Shown here: piece after piece, positions 30,982 through 43,059 of the stretch
Numbering within the stretch: the first letter of the stretch is position 1
How the letters are laid out: every line of letters starts with the position of its first letter
Source of the DNA: Pinus tabuliformis
Lineage: Eukaryota; Streptophyta; Pinopsida; Pinales; Pinaceae
Length of the DNA: 64,000 nt
Assembly: GCA_031772625.1 (NCBI GenBank)
Contig: CM062817.1
Location: forward strand, 889,872,184-889,936,183
Direction: 5' to 3'
Notes under the pieces: generated by a model
The model's database searches: none
Told to the model about the DNA's origin: nothing
The model's input: only the letters and a program-made list of their open reading frames with translations
Program-made: the position numbers and the translations under genes

Positions 30982-32044
30982 ATGAGTTCCACTGCAAGAA
31001 TGAATGCCAAGTATGCTCCTATGAATCGGTCTCATATCCCTGGTTTTCCAAATCCTATGCCAAAGGTTGATTGGTTAGAGGATCTTCCGATATTCAAAGA
31101 TGAAAAGAAAGACAATGCTGCTCTTCATTTGGTTAGGTTTCATATGCATGTACGCAATCTTAAGGTTCACTTTCCTGAGGATTGTCTCATGAGGATGTTT
31201 ATGACCACTTTAGAAGGAAAAGCATGGTCTTGGTATAAAAGTTTGGAATTTTGGTTCATTATATTCTCTTGCTGATTTCCATGATGTGTTCTATGACATG
31301 TATAAAGAGTGTCATCCCTCCTTATTGCTGGTCAAAGATTGTTGTAAACATTCTACGAGTTTTATTCAATATTTGGAGGATTGTTATGATGATGATGAAT
31401 TTATGGATGAAGAAATTTTAGAGGCTCTTCATAACAATGCATTTCAACACCAAGAAGAAAGTATAACATCTCATGAAATGCAGCATGAAGATCAGCAGGG
31501 GTTTACTTATGAAAATCATATTACATCCTCTGAGATTGATGTAGAGATGCAGCAGATTTGTCAGGCTTCAGATCATTATGACTATGAAATTGATTGCAAA
31601 CAGCAAGAAGAAGTACTGGAAAATAGCTTTTATAGCCCTCAGGCAGAGGAAAAGGTTGTTCAATTTTGTAATTCCTTGCAGCAGCTTACTTCAAAGAATG
31701 ATCACAATAGTGAGGAAAATTACATTGTCTATGAGAATCATGCAGAAAGGCAGTTGGATAGCACATCAAAGGAATTTTGTGTGGCTGAGGATTAGTTGTC
31801 TGAAGAGATAGAATGTTATGATGATTATCAAAATAACCATGTTTTCTTTGACCCTATAAATGAATACATGGCAAAGTTTTGCACATCAGTATTTCATTTT
31901 CATTTGCTTTATGAAGATCATATACATTATAATTTGATTTGGTCATCTCACTATCATGGTTATTTTGAGGTTGAATGCAATCAAGAGCCTCCAATATCAG
32001 AGAGGACAATTGATTGGCTTTATTGGAAATATCATGTTGCTTGA
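30982..32044 (+). pseudogene. Gag-like ORF of the gag-only element (frameshift and one stop)
   Basis: Starts at ATG 30982 (MSSTARMNAKYAPMN). The capsid-like core reads PMPKVDWLEDLPIFKDE, LVRFHMHVRNLKV and LEGKAWSWYKSLEFG. A +1 frameshift near 31245 moves it into the frame of 31286-31795 (DVFYDMYKECHPSLL), and a TAG at 31793-31795 precedes a further open stretch to TGA 32042-32044. The second half is acidic, His/Gln-rich and has no zinc knuckle, protease or pol. Total about 354 codons. The domain is a Retrotrans_gag-type capsid; the long acidic C-terminal part is unusual and unassigned. Such elements depend on another element's pol. Confidence 0.8.
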
Positions 32045-32302
32045 GCTACAAGTGGAGCTTGCAGCTGATAGGGTAGGTAGGTAGGAAAATGCAAATAAGC
32101 TCAAGGTTGACTGAGCATTTTTTTCAGTAGTGGTATATTTCTTTCTCCTACAGTGGTCATCAAGCTTAAGCCCGAGGTGAAGGCTCAAGAAGCTTAAAGG
32201 GAACACTTGTCAAGCAAATTTTAGTTTGTCATAAAAGGATAAAGCACTGGACCTGCGAGTTCTTAGTGTACTACAGGAGCACACTATCCCAAGTGGAGCC
32301 AT
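32045..32302 (+). other. 3' untranslated part of the gag-only element
   Basis: Non-coding. It ends with a short purine-rich tract, AAGTGGAG at 32291-32298, just before the 3' LTR; this is a weak polypurine tract. Confidence 0.6.
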
Positions 32303-34020
32303 TGTTATCACTAAACAAATTTCAAAGGAAAAGGGTAAGGTAAGAAATATTTGGTCTTGGTTATTGTCATGCTCCTTTCATGCATAAGAAGCACTTGGCA
32401 AACTCAGGGTCAGCATACATAAAAGTTCTTTGAAGGCTCAAGCAAGGCAAGCAAGTTTCAAGGCAGATGAGAAGGACATTTCAAGATAAAAAAGCTCAAG
32501 ACAGTCAAATTTGGCATGTAAGCTGTGTTTTTGAAATTACACAGCAGTTTCGTAGCACGCTACGAAACTGTTGTAAGTGATGCCTAATGCACAACAGTTT
32601 CGTAATGCGCTACGAAACTGCTGTAGCTACATATTGTGATTTGATGGACCATTTTTGTAAGAAAAAGGGAAATATTATTTGAAGAGGAGGGTCTGAAAGG
32701 GAGCATTCACGAATTATAAGTGTCTAGCAAAGGCAAAATAAGGAAAGACTTTAATGAACTCCAAAGTTTTATGTTATGAAAAGAGCAGTCGACTTCCAAG
32801 GCGATTAACAAGCAGTTAAAAACTCATCTCTGAAAAGTGAAAGAGGTTTTCATTCCTAATATTCTTAAGTACAAAAACCTCTTCCACTTTATTCAAATCC
32901 ATTATTATTTGAGAGAAATGAATGATCAAACTTGCGCTACGAAACTGCTGTAGGTGCAGTTTTTCACAAGCATATTTTTACACCTGTTTTTCAAAGACTC
33001 ATTCTGGGCGGTAGAAAAGATGTTTCAAAAAACCAAGAGAGGTTTTTTTTCAGCATGGATTGGTTCAAAAAAGCCTCCTTCAGTTTTTCGAAATACATTT
33101 TTTATGAGAAGTTATGAGCTCTATCCCAAGACCTATTTTTCAGCCAGAACAGAGCAAGGGACAGTCTCCTAGTTTCTAGGAACAGCAAAAGGATGAGTCA
33201 TCAAGGGCCAGCTGGAAGGTTATGAGCACCATCAAATTCGAATTCATGGAGTTTTAGGTGTCAAATAATGTTTTAAATGTTTAGATAAGGTTGTTGTAAT
33301 CATAATAAGGAGTTACACTCCTAGTTGTATTAGGTCTCTAGGACTCCTAGTTAGATGTCCTTTGTATTAAATAGTTAGTTTTAAGTGTCAATAGGTGTCA
33401 AATTAGGAGGAATTCGAATTCCCCTCATGCTGGAGGAAGGAATCTACATGAACTCTATATATGGGAGAAGAAATAATGTATTAGGGGTTGGAAAATTTAT
33501 GGAAAAGCTTCTATTTAGCCTATGTAAGACTCATTTTCAGTAATACATGCTTGACTTTACTTCTCAGGATTCATGAAGGATTTTTTATGTTCAGAATATG
33601 TGATGTTGTCCTTTTCTTAATTCTTACAGTGGTATGGATGTATAATCACTCAGAATTCACTGAATGTGCTCTGACTTCCTGTATACATTTATAAACTGTG
33701 TGGTCCCATATGAGTTTATGTTCTGAATGTTTAAATGTTGAATGCCCTGACTTCCATGTAAGGTTGAGTTTATTGTTATATTGAGGTGTTGTTGGCTCCA
33801 TAAGCCCAATGGATAGTTTTGTTTAATGTGTTTCCACCATTCATATTTTTCACAGTTGTTCTATAAGAGTTAGCCATCTTATCTTTAATCAAAATCATTA
33901 ATCCATCAAGAGAGAGCCCTCTCAGGTTGAGGAGGCTAAGCCTCAGCCTAAAGTAGGTTGAAATAGTTACTTAGAGTCAACCTGACCAGCAGCCTATCAG
34001 GATCTGATTTTTAGATAACA
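32303..34020 (+). mobile_element. 3' LTR of the gag-only element (full length)
   Basis: 1718 bp, the undeleted form of the LTR. It contains the hairpin pair (32541-32574 with one arm mismatch, 32591-32624), the 560 bp missing from the 5' LTR (33015-33574) and a TATA box at 33456-33462. The last 450 bp match the 5' LTR closely. Confidence 0.93.
33456..33462 (+). promoter_or_regulatory. TATA box in the 3' LTR
   Basis: TATATAT in the context AACTCTATATATGGGAGAAG. It lies inside the 560 bp absent from the 5' LTR, so the genomic element lacks this promoter upstream of gag. Transcription from the 3' LTR would run into 34021 onwards. Confidence 0.55.
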
Positions 34021-35314
34021 ATCCGTAGCCCATACTACCTCAAAAACAAAGAATTTTTTTTTCTGTATCTTCATTTCCAAAACCATGGAAGATTGACATC
34101 TTTATAGTGTCTGCCATCTTTTTCTAACTACTAGCTCCTGACAATGGTCTACTAGGTGTAATCACCAGCTGATGTGGCACACCTTGTACAATGTGCTTCA
34201 AGAGAGGACATTTTGGTCCACTTCTTCCCAAATTACTATATTGGCTCCTACTACTATCCTGACTATCTCCGTTATCTTTTCTAACTAAGGTATGTAAAGC
34301 ACTAGTTGGGGAACTTACCTTTGTATGAATAGGTGTGTGCATGATCACGAGTTCAACACATGGCATATTTTAAGTAGGTTCCTCGAGATGCAAGTCCTCT
34401 GCTATTCCTAAGCTAGACTACAAAGGTTCCCCCATGCTTTCCTTCTACATGGCGTATGCCAATGTGCTCTCTTTCAAGACTTTTCTATTCTCCACTACTT
34501 CTCCTTCTCCTATGAACTCTTGTTATCTCCTTCGCTAGAATTTAATCAACTCCAGGAACCAACGAAAACCTCTCTCATATTTCACTTCTACCTCAGAACC
34601 TTCTTCCACTGCTCAAAACACCACTCCCAAATTTTGTCATATTTTACCTTCCATGCACTGTCTACCTTAAATTTTCTTGCATAACTCTTCAAAATATCAT
34701 TTAGGTATCTTCCCCAACTCCTTTGGCCTCTTCTTCCTTCTACTTCTATATCCTATCTCTATCCCCTCAAATTATTCCCTAACCAACCCCCATCTCGCCC
34801 TTAGCATACGAGGGGTTTTAGCTACTCATGGTGTCGAATTCCATCCTCAAAACACCTTTCTCACACAACAACATCTTCACAAAAGTAGGTAATTCCTGAA
34901 TGAATCTGCCTCGTGGGACCTTCAAGAATTTTCTCTCAGCAACATTATAGGAGATTATACACTTGATTGTGAATTCAAACAATCAAAAATTAACTGCCTA
35001 GGAAATTTTGTTATCCACATACTATAACCTTTGAATTCGCTTAGGAGTCCACCTTCTAGGTTTGAAAGATTTCTACTTCCTAATCATATCATTGAATTTA
35101 TGGATCCACTCTAGAAGAAAATTTGGAACTCAACAAATAAGGTTTCATAAATATCGGTAAACACATATTGTTGCAACCATGCATCAACACTGATATGTCG
35201 CTTCCCAATTGTGCTAATAACAAATTCTTGCAACTTTTACTCATTCCAATGAATTATTTGTTCCTTTGCAGTATTCCACATCCCCTCCAATCATGAACCT
35301 TGGTCCTAAAATGG
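34021..35314 (-). pseudogene. Ty3/gypsy gag relic, N-terminal part and leader
   Basis: On the minus strand the stretch at 34130-34021 reads, across small frame changes, a segment like FHGFGNEDTEK...FFVFEVVWATD, which in this family directly precedes the NVKDDATKI motif found at 29635. Upstream (34366-34124) is an 80-codon open stretch with KCPLLKHIVQGVPHQLVI. The rest is eroded leader. Together with 29504-29635 and 25945-27281 it rebuilds one gag in the order expected, split by two insertions. Confidence 0.7.
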
Positions 35315-35331
35315 ACCATTTGTTGGCGCTA
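35315..35331 (-). promoter_or_regulatory. Possible primer site of the gypsy relic
   Basis: The minus strand reads AGCGCCAACAAATGGTC directly after a putative LTR end GGGTCAGATTCA (35335 on the plus strand). It is a degenerate TGGCGCCAACAAATGG-type gypsy primer site in the right order relative to the gag relic. Confidence 0.45.
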
Positions 35332-35334
35332 AAT

Positions 35335-36960
35335 TGAATCTGACCCAAGTTAATGTGCTCAACACAATCAACAAATCCCACTCTATACCAAGCCTTTCGG
35401 CATCACTGCTGAAATAGGTGAAGTCTCACTCAAGGCACTAATGGGAGTTGTGAGAACCATGTTTTTGCAACAATGAGGGGAATCATAATTCAACATGCCC
35501 AAACATTTTACAACGCTCAGGCTTTGCTAGAAAAAGTAAACCTGATTATACATTTCATAATTATAGTAAAAACAATACTAGATAGACTTAAATTTTTTGA
35601 AAGGTGTGACTCAATTATTCCCAACATTGTGTTCGATACATCCATACATTGCAATCATAAGAAAGAAGCACAACTAAAATATAATGTGATCTATCCACGG
35701 AACACAGGAAAGTAGAGATAAACATGCTTCGAACATCTTCCATTAATAACCAAAAAGGTGCTTTGCACAATACATAATCACAAGACCATTGTTTCACCAT
35801 GACTCACCAGCCTAATCACATCGTTACATGATTACAATAGTTACCCAAAATTACTCGGCCTATTGAACAAGAACCCAAGAAACCAACATATAACTAACTA
35901 ACAAACAACCATCCAACCAATTGTTGACAATGTTGGACCTTTCAGCATTCAAAGTGGTCTCCCCGATATGAAGTGCCAATTAGACCTCGCACCGTTTGGT
36001 ATAGGAACCCCATCTAGAATATGGCCTGATTGTCATCTACTTAAATATTAGCCTCGACTTTAGCTTCCATGAAGAAAAGAATCACGTATGTGCCTTCGAA
36101 AAGCAATTAAGTGTGCCCAATGAATGTTTGGTTTCAAGTACATAAAGGTTCTTCTACAGCGGAGGGAGGAGAAAGTGAGCATCTAAGAAAGAGGTAATAG
36201 TACCACTCTAGTAGAGACACCACAAACAATAAATATTTGTCTAACATCCAGCAGAATAGTCCACAAAGATGCGACGAGCATTACAACCATTACAACACAT
36301 TATCAATATGATAAGCACTAAAATAACCAAAATAGTTCAACTACTTCAGTACAAGTGAAAAGAAAACATGAATCATAAACGTTTACAAAACAATCTTACA
36401 AATATTCATAACCCATGCATGAAAAAATTGTTGGCCATCAGAATTCAAATATTAAGTAAAAGTCCCAAGATTCATGTATACGACGAACATCACTTGCTCC
36501 AATAGTGGAGAGTTGGAGCCACTACTTGCTCCCAAAAAGTATTAACTCTATCTCTATGATGCCTTATGGGAGAAGCCAAGGTGAAAATTTCTTTGCTTGT
36601 ACAATGAGGGTGTATATATAACAAATGGGGTGATCCTTCACCTCCCTTATGAATGTTGGACTACCCTCGTGACCGTTTGAATTCCCTATGACTTTTCAAC
36701 TCTTACATGACTCTTTACATTTTGTACATGCCCTTTGGACTTCCACTTTATAATACATTTCAAATAAGAATTTACATAATCCAAAAAATGATGTGGCACA
36801 AGATGACTCATGACATGACATGATGACATGGGTTGCATGATGGCATGGCAATGTCAAGCCATTCTTTGTTGTTCCTTGCTTTGTGTTTTCTTGAGGATAG
36901 AATAGGATATCTTCTTCCACCTCCATATGGCTAAAGATGAGTAGTCTTTAGTTTATTAGA
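35335..36960 (-). other. Possible 5' LTR region of the gypsy relic; no gene
   Basis: Expected LTR position on the minus strand. The only support is the edge at 35335 and a minus-strand TATA-like GTTATATATACACCC near 36610-36624. The outer edge is not located and no partner LTR is visible. No coding sequence is recognisable. Confidence 0.3.
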
Positions 36961-37189
36961 TCTTGAGTTGTTGTCGCAAAATGATGTCCCTTTTCTTCCT
37001 CCCAATTGATCAACTTGTATTTACAGCTTCATAGGTGTCTTATAGCATGGTTTCCTTCTCTATCTCCCTCTTCATCATCCTTTCAAAGCATGATAGGGTA
37101 CTTGTATCTACAATTCACTCATGACAAGATGATGTCATTTCGATAAACCCATAGTCTGAGATGGTGCATGATGATCCAATAACTAAGCT

Positions 37190-37660
37190 GGAACTAGGTG
37201 GCAAGCCAAGGGAGAGACTCAGGGACTGCACAATTGCATACCTCAGGCAATCATGGGTCAGGACTGAGCCTTTAGATTGCACAATGTGCGATTCAAGATG
37301 GACTAGGCTTGAGGATTGCACAATTGAGCGATTCAAGGATCTAAACTGAGGGCTTGAGCACTGAGTTTTCCCATTGTGTAGTGTTGGAAGGACAGAGAGG
37401 CCAGGTGATTGTGCAATTCAGGAGCTCAAGGCTAAGGCTTGAGGACTAAGAGTGCGGAATGTGTAGTTCAAGGCTGACTTGAGGGAAATATTGCATAATA
37501 TTGGAGCTAAGTGGTTGGGCTTAAGCACTATGATTGTGAAATACGCAATTATGGGAGGCAAAGACTATGCATTTCATAGTGCCAAGAGAGAAGGATATTG
37601 CTTGAGGGCTGAGACTGCACAATGCATAGTCCAGGTTGGCTCAAAGAGGCTAAGTGGCTA
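37190..37660 (+). repeat. Degenerate tandem array with TTGCACAATT cores
   Basis: Cores such as ATTGCACAATTGAGCGATTC, ATTGCACAATGTGCGATTC and ATTGTGCAATTCAGG recur every 35-57 bp, separated by G/A-rich phrases such as GGCTTGAGGACT. Core positions are near 37226, 37275, 37315, 37409, 37454, 37489, 37535 and 37614. The core resembles that of the array at 62605-63260. Confidence 0.6.
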
Positions 37661-39070
37661 GGTCAGGGAGTTTTCCCAATTTGACTAAGTGTTAGATTAG
37701 TGAAAGGAAGATAGGAAAAACCATGAATCTGAACATGATCACGCACTTAAATCACTTGACGAAACAACATGGAACACTCAAAACACATGAAAAACATCCT
37801 TTCCTCAATGCGACAACTTTGTGACGACTTACATTAAGTGCGACACCAAAGATACACTTTGCGACGACCATGATGACACTTGTGCAACAATGCTTGAAAC
37901 TTTGGAAATGAGTGTGATACATGTTTACATTGTAAGTCCACTCATTTACATAGAGGCTACCCCTTGAAACCACAAAAACTAGATTTTTTGAATTTTGCGA
38001 CACTCCACATGCTAAAAGATGACACTTTTATTTTCTCTCAAATGGGACAATGACACTTAGAGAAAACACATGCAATAAATCTTAATTCTTGTGAAGACAA
38101 CATCAAAGTAAAATTAGGCTCTGAAATTTGGATGTAGGCCAAAATTTTGGAGGGTGTTGGAGCAGCGATAACACTTGGTGACACACTGGTTGAATTCTAG
38201 ATTCTATGCCTTGGTTAATTCTTTCATGCAGGGTCTAGTTCTTTAGGGAGTATTGATTCATTATGTAGATCACCTTGGTTTCCCCACTTACCCCATGAAT
38301 AAACATAGTCCCCTCTGTCTCGATTGAACATAAACATAAAACAAACAATATCGCAATGTTTTGAATCAGGAAAGGGTAGTATAGTTCACGAGCTTAAGAT
38401 TTTCAGAGTATAATTTTTCATCTCTGGTGTTGCTCAACTGCGAGCATACCTGGACAATACCCTGACAGAGTCACTACAGGAACACAAACATTGCTCTGCT
38501 GCCAGTGAGCTTTGATACTACCCTAGTGGAGTTTCTTGCTTCACCTCCCTATGTAGGAAGCCTTTCTCTTCTTTCACCATTTATTTATGTATTTTATATA
38601 GGATTGCGCATAGGAAATTATTCATTTCACGGGTGGAAGAGGGATCCTGAATTATTGAGAGCAGAGGAGGTTTTTCCTTTAGAGAGGCATATAAATGCCT
38701 CTGATTTAGATTTGTTCGCTTATATTTTTCCCCTTTTCCTTCTCTACTTGATTGGATAAGTGTGGAAACAGCGAAACATAAAGAACCGAGTACAGGCATA
38801 AGGTTTCCAAAATAGACACAGGTATCATGGCTCAACACAAAACTCTCCTTATGAAAGGATCGTATTTTCCGTCAGAACATCATTGACCAAAATATGTAAC
38901 CAAAAAAAAGAATAAGGACCGAAGGTTAGCCAAATTTTGTAGTGTCACAAGACTCTTTTCAATTCAGCCACACACAAATCAACCATAAAACACGTTTACA
39001 CACGACACTTATTTACATAGATGGAAAACTGAAATGCAAGACCAAACAAACAAACAACCAAAAGAAAAAA
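37661..39070. other. No recognisable gene
   Basis: Contains GCGACAA/GCGACAC phrases at 37800-37900 and a TGTTGGAGCAGCGATAACAC phrase at 38155. Open stretches on the plus strand (38505-38759) show no family features. It adjoins the 3' end of a minus-strand gypsy pol and may hold its decayed 3' LTR. Confidence 0.35.
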
Positions 39071-41685
39071 CTATGTACATAGGGTAGGGCACAACCCTAG
39101 ACCATCATTGAAAATAATGTTTTAAATCTGGCCATTAATAGGAAGAGAGTCAATCTTCACATCTAAAAATTAGAGATGATATGTGTGTTGGACAAGCTTC
39201 TTATGCACAGTATATGGTCTAATCCATAGGGACTAGAACTTAGTATGTTTACCCTTAGCTTCATGGGCTTTGTCCCACTTCAAGACCATGTCACCCACAC
39301 TAATATTAAGTTTTCCTTGCATAAATATTGTCAAACCATCTCTTGATATGACTCTTATGGAGGGAGAATTTTTCTTTAGCTTTCTATCTTTCTTCTTGTA
39401 ACTTGCGAAGGGTGTCTATCCTACTCTGAACCAATAGGCATGGCTTACCCTGGGACTCTTGTGAAAGTTGAAGGGCAGGAAAATAGATGTTTGGGGGTAG
39501 GATGGCTTCTATTCCATACGCCAAGAAGTAAGGAGACCTATTCATAGAAGGCTTAGGCATGACTCGGTTGAAGCATAGGGCGTTCACCAAAGAAGAGTGT
39601 CAGTTCCTCTCTTTAGAGAAAACAATCTTATTGATGATGAAGATAAGGTTCTTAATAGTGGACTCAACAAGACTATTTCCCTACAGATAGTAATTAGCAA
39701 AATGTTTCAATATAATACCATTTTCCAATGCAAAATCCTATAATCTCAACCATGAAAAATATGTTGCATTATCAAAACCAAGTGAAGTCGGAATGCCAAA
39801 CCTAGAAATGATATTCTATTTGAGGAAGTTGATGACTTCTTGATCGTTCACTTGCTTGAGTGGAACTGCTTTTGTCCACCACGTAAAGTAATATTTGGCA
39901 GTACGAATATAACGTTGTTGCTTCGATGAGTGTGGAAAAATATCACTGATAACATCCAAATCTATGATTGTTGAAATGGCTCTTCCACAACTATAGGTTG
40001 CAACGGAGCAACTGACTTCTTTCCTCAGCTGGCACACTTCTGACAGACCATACACTTGTAGGCATATGCGTGAGCATCTTTGAATAGTGTGGGGCAATAA
40101 AAACTAGCCCACATGACTTTGTGTGTTGTAGTGTCTCCCGTGAAGTGCCCTCTGGCTAGTCCATCATGAAGGTCACGCAACACATTTTCTGAATCCTGTG
40201 CTTCTAAGTATCTGAGTAGGACTTCGTTATTGTGCTTTCTAAAAATTATCCCATGTACCAACTCGTAAGATAAATATTTTAATATGACTACCCTCTTTTG
40301 TTGTGTGGACAAATCAGAGGGGAGAGTATCGTGCTCAAGATATTGTCGCACATCTACATACCTAGAGTTTGAGATATTAGTGGGTGTAGCTCGCTCAACA
40401 TTGTACATCTCGATCTCATGCTCCCATCCAGATGAATCATATTTTGGTGCATTCATTACTTCTACTGCCAACCGAAAAAGACCATGGCCCTTGATAGTGT
40501 GAACTAGTTTGAATTCCATATAATACTCTTGTAAACCAGTCATCTAGTTCACTCTTCTCTCACCCAACTCTTATTGAACAAACAACGATCTGACTGTTGG
40601 GTGCGGCACAAAGATAATACAATGATTCTTCAAAAGATAGGGTTGGAAGTGCTTCACCACCTTGTAGACCACATAAGCATTTTTATCAATAGCAATATAG
40701 TTGAGTTCAGGTCCTTGTAAGTTAACACTCATAAGGGATATAGGTCGCTCATTATTTTGATCATCTTTCTGCATAAGCACGATGACAATAGAGGTATCAG
40801 AAGCAAAGGTGTAGAGCAGGAAATCCTTGTTGAAATTTGGGTTATACAAGGGTGATGCTTTTGCAATTGTTTGTTTAATACGGGAAAATTCATCCTTTTC
40901 CTTTTGTCCCACTTTTATACTACATCCTTCTTCACCATCTCCTGCATGGGTTTCACTATTTGGGCGTAATCATAAATGAACTTGCGGAGAAAGTTTATCT
41001 TCCCTAGGAAGGACTACATGGCTTTCTTGTTCGCTAGGAAGGGAATATGCATGATAGTCTTGACCATTTTGGGGTCTAATTTAATCCCAGTTTTTGCTAT
41101 GATGTGGCCCAAGATATTTCCATCCGACACCGCAAAAATTCCCTTTTTGGGATTAAAAGTTATTCCGTATTTTTTACATTTCTCAAAAAATTTCTTTAGG
41201 TGGCGCAAGTGGTCAGATCTCTTCTTTGAAAACATAATGACATCATCAAGATACACCACCATGCGCTGACTGATCAAACCGTGGAATGCGATGTCCATCG
41301 CATGTTGGAAGTTTGCACTGACATTGACCAACCCAAAAGGCATTCTTTTGAAAGTGAACTTGCCCCACTTCATTTGAAATGTTGTTTTTCTGTCTGTCAG
41401 ACTCTGAGACTAGAACCTGGTTGTAACCAGAAAATCCATCTAGAACAGAAAACATTTTTGACCCCAATATTGTGTGTAATATCTACTCCATTAACGGCAC
41501 TGAATAATTGTCTTTGTCTTCGGCGTGATTTAGACTCCAGAAATCTACGCACAAGCATATTTGCTCAAACTTCTTCCGTACTAGGACTAGATTAGAAACC
41601 CACGTCGACTATCACACTTTATAAATAATTTTAGCATCTAGCAGCTTCCTTAACTCCTTCTGAATGAGGGTCTCAAGCGTCAGAT
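39071..41685 (-). pseudogene. Ty3/gypsy pol relic: RT, RNase H, integrase
   Basis: Minus-strand polyprotein with many stops and frameshifts. From 41660 downwards: RT start (ETLIQKELRKLLDAKIIYKV; VCVD-like CLCVDFWSLN), FSVLDGFSGYNQV (about 41450), FKRMPFGLVNVSANFQHAM (about 41350), the catalytic YLDDV (about 41245), RNase H (FSRIKQTIAKASPLYNPNF, about 40890; the DFLLYTFASDTS equivalent follows), the HHCC zinc region of integrase (HDGLARGHFTG ... CMVCQKC, about 40170-40030), a badly eroded integrase core, and the C-terminal NRSPYFLAYGIEAILPP (about 39540). It ends near 39071. It is truncated at 41685, where a CACTA terminus begins. It is not certain that it belongs to the same element as the gag relic. 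Confidence 0.9.
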
Positions 41686-42440
41686 CACTACAAGGAAAAG
41701 ACATTCTACTGGATATTTTTGTGGAGGGCCTTAGAAAAATAGCCAAAAAATATGTTTATAGTGGAGGTCACTAGAGGAGGTGGGCGGGTATATGTTTTAG
41801 TACATGTTTCTTTGATGGTGCGTTTAAATTATTCGAGTGCGCCAATGCTTTATTATCAATACACACACCAGGGATGCATATAACATGGTGCACTGTAGAT
41901 TTTTTTTTTGAAAAATAAAAAACCACACTGCCTTAAATACCCAAACGCACCAGTGCTTGAAAATTTACTAGCACCAGAGTCCTTCATATAGTAAAATGTA
42001 TCGTTGTTATTAGAGAATGAGGTCCCAGTGTGATAAACGTATAACAACACCCTGGGGCATCTTACAAAGCATCCCAATAGACAATTTCTAATTTCTACAA
42101 AAAGAGGTGCATCTCGATAAAGCATCATGATATAAAAAATAAAATAAAAAATAAAAAAGAACACCTGGTGATTTTGGATATACCCTGCCCCAGTGTGCTT
42201 CGCGAAACGCACCAGAGGAGGGTTAAATAAATAAAAGCCCTCCAAGCCGTAATTTTCATTTTTACATATACAGTGCGAGAGAGATATGAAGCACCAGTGC
42301 CACTCTTTTCATGTGAAAGTTCCCTATTGTCGGTGACTTTCTTGCTCACCACCTTTCAGTACCATGCTTATTGTTCGAGTTTCCAATTTTTTCCAAACAG
42401 TGTGAAAAATTGTTTTTTTCCATTACATGTCCATAGTGCC
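41686..42440 (+). mobile_element. CACTA transposon terminus with subterminal repeats
   Basis: CACTACAAGGAAAAG at 41686-41700 is a standard plant CACTA terminal inverted repeat, and it interrupts the gypsy reverse transcriptase frame. It is followed over 600 bp by many short subterminal motifs of the form GCACCAGTGC or CCAGTGTG (for example near 41945, 41969, 42026, 42190, 42210 and 42291), the type of site bound by CACTA transposases. The candidate 3-bp duplication is GAT (41683-41685). The matching right terminus was not found. The TNP2 gene at 45765-50486 may belong to this element. Confidence 0.8.
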
Positions 42441-42577
42441 TCCACGATGACCAAATGTCCAGGTAATATCTATGCATTAGGGGAATTTTGAGGTCTAAAA
42501 TGGGCCTCCTAAAGAAATTATAAAATAATAAAATAAGATTAGATTACATCATCAAATTTTAGAGGGAAAAAAGAAAA

Positions 42578-42911
42578 ACTATTTTTCAACTTATATCCGT
42601 ATGGGTTTATTCAAATTTCAAGCAACAACACTCATTGGATGTAGAATTTGATTTCTCATCCAAGGATTACCCATGTTGCATACTTTCAATGGACCCTGCT
42701 ACACGAAAGCAAAGAAATACATGAAAAAACGTGATTGCAATCACGTTTTTTCATGTATTTCTCATTTTTCGTGTATCAGGGCCCATCGAAAGTATGAAAC
42801 ATGGGTACTCCTTGGATGAGGAATCAAATTTTTCATCCAACGAGTACTCTTGCTCGAAATTTGAGTAAAACCTTAGGGAGATAAGTTTAAAATACGAGTT
42901 GAAAAAGTATT
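42578..42911. repeat. Foldback element with 48-bp perfect palindrome at its centre
   Basis: Two long arms (about 160 and 174 bp) are inverted copies with moderate divergence, from ATTTTTCAACTTATATCC on the left to GAGTTGAAAAAGTAT on the right. At the centre, 42714-42761 is a perfect palindrome of two 24-bp halves with no spacer, centred on GTGATTGCAATCAC. No coding capacity. It resembles a foldback MITE or a hairpin-RNA locus. Flanking duplications were not identified. Confidence 0.85.
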
Positions 42912-43059
42912 TTATTATTTTTTGAACTTTTTACCTTTTTACTCAAGAAAGGGTGAATCATCCCCCATGGTTGACATCATCATCTTGAATCCTATTGGTT
43001 ATTATAAAGCTTTTTTTGGTTGTACTTTTTTCTTAGGAGGCGGGACGAGAAAAGGGATT

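Larger units (their letters stand above)
29636..34020 (+). mobile_element. Gag-only LTR retrotransposon inserted in the gypsy gag
   Basis: Plus-strand element with LTRs 29636-30793 and 32303-34020 (TGTTATCACT...GATAACA), a primer site at 30797, one gag-like ORF and no pol. The flanks ATTCG (29631-29635) and ATCCG (34021-34025) match at four of five positions, consistent with a decayed target duplication. The minus-strand gypsy gag frame continues across the insertion, confirming it. The two LTRs differ by exactly 560 bp. The LTRs carry tandem hairpins. Confidence 0.93.

Noticed and set aside
33015-33574. The extra 560 bp in the 3' LTR as a separate insertion
   Set aside because: It carries the TATA box and has no terminal repeats or flanking duplication, so a deletion in the 5' LTR is the better explanation.
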